Below are positions 63,616 through 64,000 of a stretch of DNA of 64,000 nucleotides, piece by piece (position 1 is the first letter of the stretch; each line of letters begins with the position of its first letter). The position numbers were made by a program, and so were the translations under genes. This stretch comes from Streptomyces spiramyceticus (GTDB lineage: Bacteria > Actinomycetota > Actinomycetes > Streptomycetales > Streptomycetaceae): the NCBI RefSeq assembly GCF_028807635.1, contig NZ_JARBAX010000001.1:3638501-3702500 (forward strand), written 5' to 3'. Under the pieces are notes generated by a model that worked only from the letters and a program-made list of their open reading frames with translations, did no database searches and was not told where the DNA came from.

Positions 63616-64000
63616 GCCTCATCCACCCTCGGCCGGGCCATCGCCCGAGCCCGCTCAGCCCCCTCCTTCAGCACCTGATCCACATACCCGGGGTCGGCCG
63701 CCAGCTCCGCGTGCCGCTCCCGCACCGGCCGCAGCAGCTCGACGACAGCCTCCGCGGTGTCCTTCTTCAATGCTCCGTACGACTCATATACACCGGCCAG
63801 CTCTTCCGGGTTCCCACTCTCACAAGCCGCGAGCACATCCAGCAGATTCGCGACCCCCGGCTTGGCCTCCCGGTCGTACTCGACCTCACGCCCGCTGTCG
63901 GTCACCGCCCGCATGATCTTCTTCCGCACCACCTCGGGCTCGTCGAGCAGATAGACGATCCCCGCGGTGGCCGCATGCGACTTCCCCATCTTGGAAGTGG
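63582..64000 (-). CDS. trpS: Tryptophanyl-tRNA synthetase (5' end beyond window)
   Basis: Charges tRNA-Trp in the cytosol. The last 139 or so codons are present: the class I KMSKS-type signature appears as TSKMGKS at the very edge, followed by VYLLDEPEVVRKKIMRAVTDSGREVEYD, PGVANLLDVLAACESG and the C-terminal ERARAMARPRVDEAYRAIGLLP. The stop codon (63582-63584) lies inside the end of the convergent GlxA-type gene. Full-length enzymes have about 335 residues, so about 60 percent lies to the right of the window. Confidence 0.96.
   Translation of the reverse strand, partial: TSKMGKSHAATAGIVYLLDEPEVVRKKIMRAVTDSGREVEYDREAKPGVANLLDVLAACESGNPEELAGVYESYGALKKDTAEAVVELLRPVRERHAELAADPGYVDQVLKEGAERARAMARPRVDEAYRAIGLLPAG

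Overview
This window is high-GC chromosomal DNA from a Streptomyces or a very close relative. The evidence is pervasive G/C in third codon positions, frequent GTG and a few TTG starts, the sigE-cseA-cseB-cseC envelope-stress operon, Lsr2, an unpaired NuoD beside a COG1565 methyltransferase, the DisA/RadA pair, and intergenic palindromes of the kind scattered through Streptomyces genomes. It reads as core chromosome: almost every gene has a recognisable actinobacterial family. I saw no phage, insertion sequence, CRISPR array, rRNA or tRNA.

Layout, left to right. 1-5.4 kb: the 3'-truncated folP, a MarR regulator divergent from a quinone oxidoreductase-like gene with two matching operators, and an MprF/LysX-type lipid aminoacylase divergent from a membrane-anchored serine hydrolase. 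5.4-9.2 kb: a glycine-betaine/choline-type (OpuC/ProVWX) ABC importer whose ATPase is divergent from its two permeases and lipoprotein. 9.3-12.4 kb: a coiled-coil membrane protein and a NarL-type two-component system. 12.4-15.1 kb: a MidA/NDUFAF7-family methyltransferase directly upstream of an isolated nuoD. 15.1-16.5 kb: a DUF899 gene and a decayed ArsR-type regulator. 16.6-22.1 kb: a tightly packed cofactor operon (Rossmann/DUF2520 protein, panC, nadB, nadC, coaX) for pantothenate/CoA and NAD. 22.3-28.4 kb: small conserved proteins, a BlaI-type repressor, a GNAT acetyltransferase, lsr2 and clpC. 28.4-34.5 kb: dacB, a large NACHT STAND ATPase with LRR-like repeats, and an M23 peptidase with a long structured leader. 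34.5-37.4 kb: a TetR repressor and MFS exporter around paired operators, then a VOC protein. 37.4-48.4 kb: cseC-cseB-cseA-sigE, mutY, a secreted or anchored beta-domain protein, disA, radA, and a degenerate sigma factor fused to an anti-sigma zinc motif, a membrane segment and an extracellular domain. 48.4-64 kb: Ppx/GppA, a sugar isomerase-TetR pair, ilvD, a Ser/Thr kinase with a beta-propeller sensor, an SH3b protein, a methyltransferase, a SulP transporter, a small ABC exporter, proC, an isochorismatase-fold hydrolase divergent from a GlxA-type regulator, and the 3' part of trpS.

Several groups fit envelope homeostasis: SigE/CseABC, DacB, M23, the MprF-like enzyme, DisA (c-di-AMP) and the PQQ-propeller kinase. 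The order folP / panC / coaX / lsr2 / clpC / mutY / disA / radA also resembles the Mycobacterium tuberculosis chromosome, so this is old actinobacterial gene order with local insertions. The most interesting candidates are the methyltransferase-NuoD pair, where the arginine methylated in mitochondrial complex I is conserved; the sigma/anti-sigma fusion; the NACHT-LRR protein; and several unusual intergenic signals, including a 48-nt pure pyrimidine tract, a palindrome over an ABC transporter start codon, and shared palindromic repeats between convergent genes.
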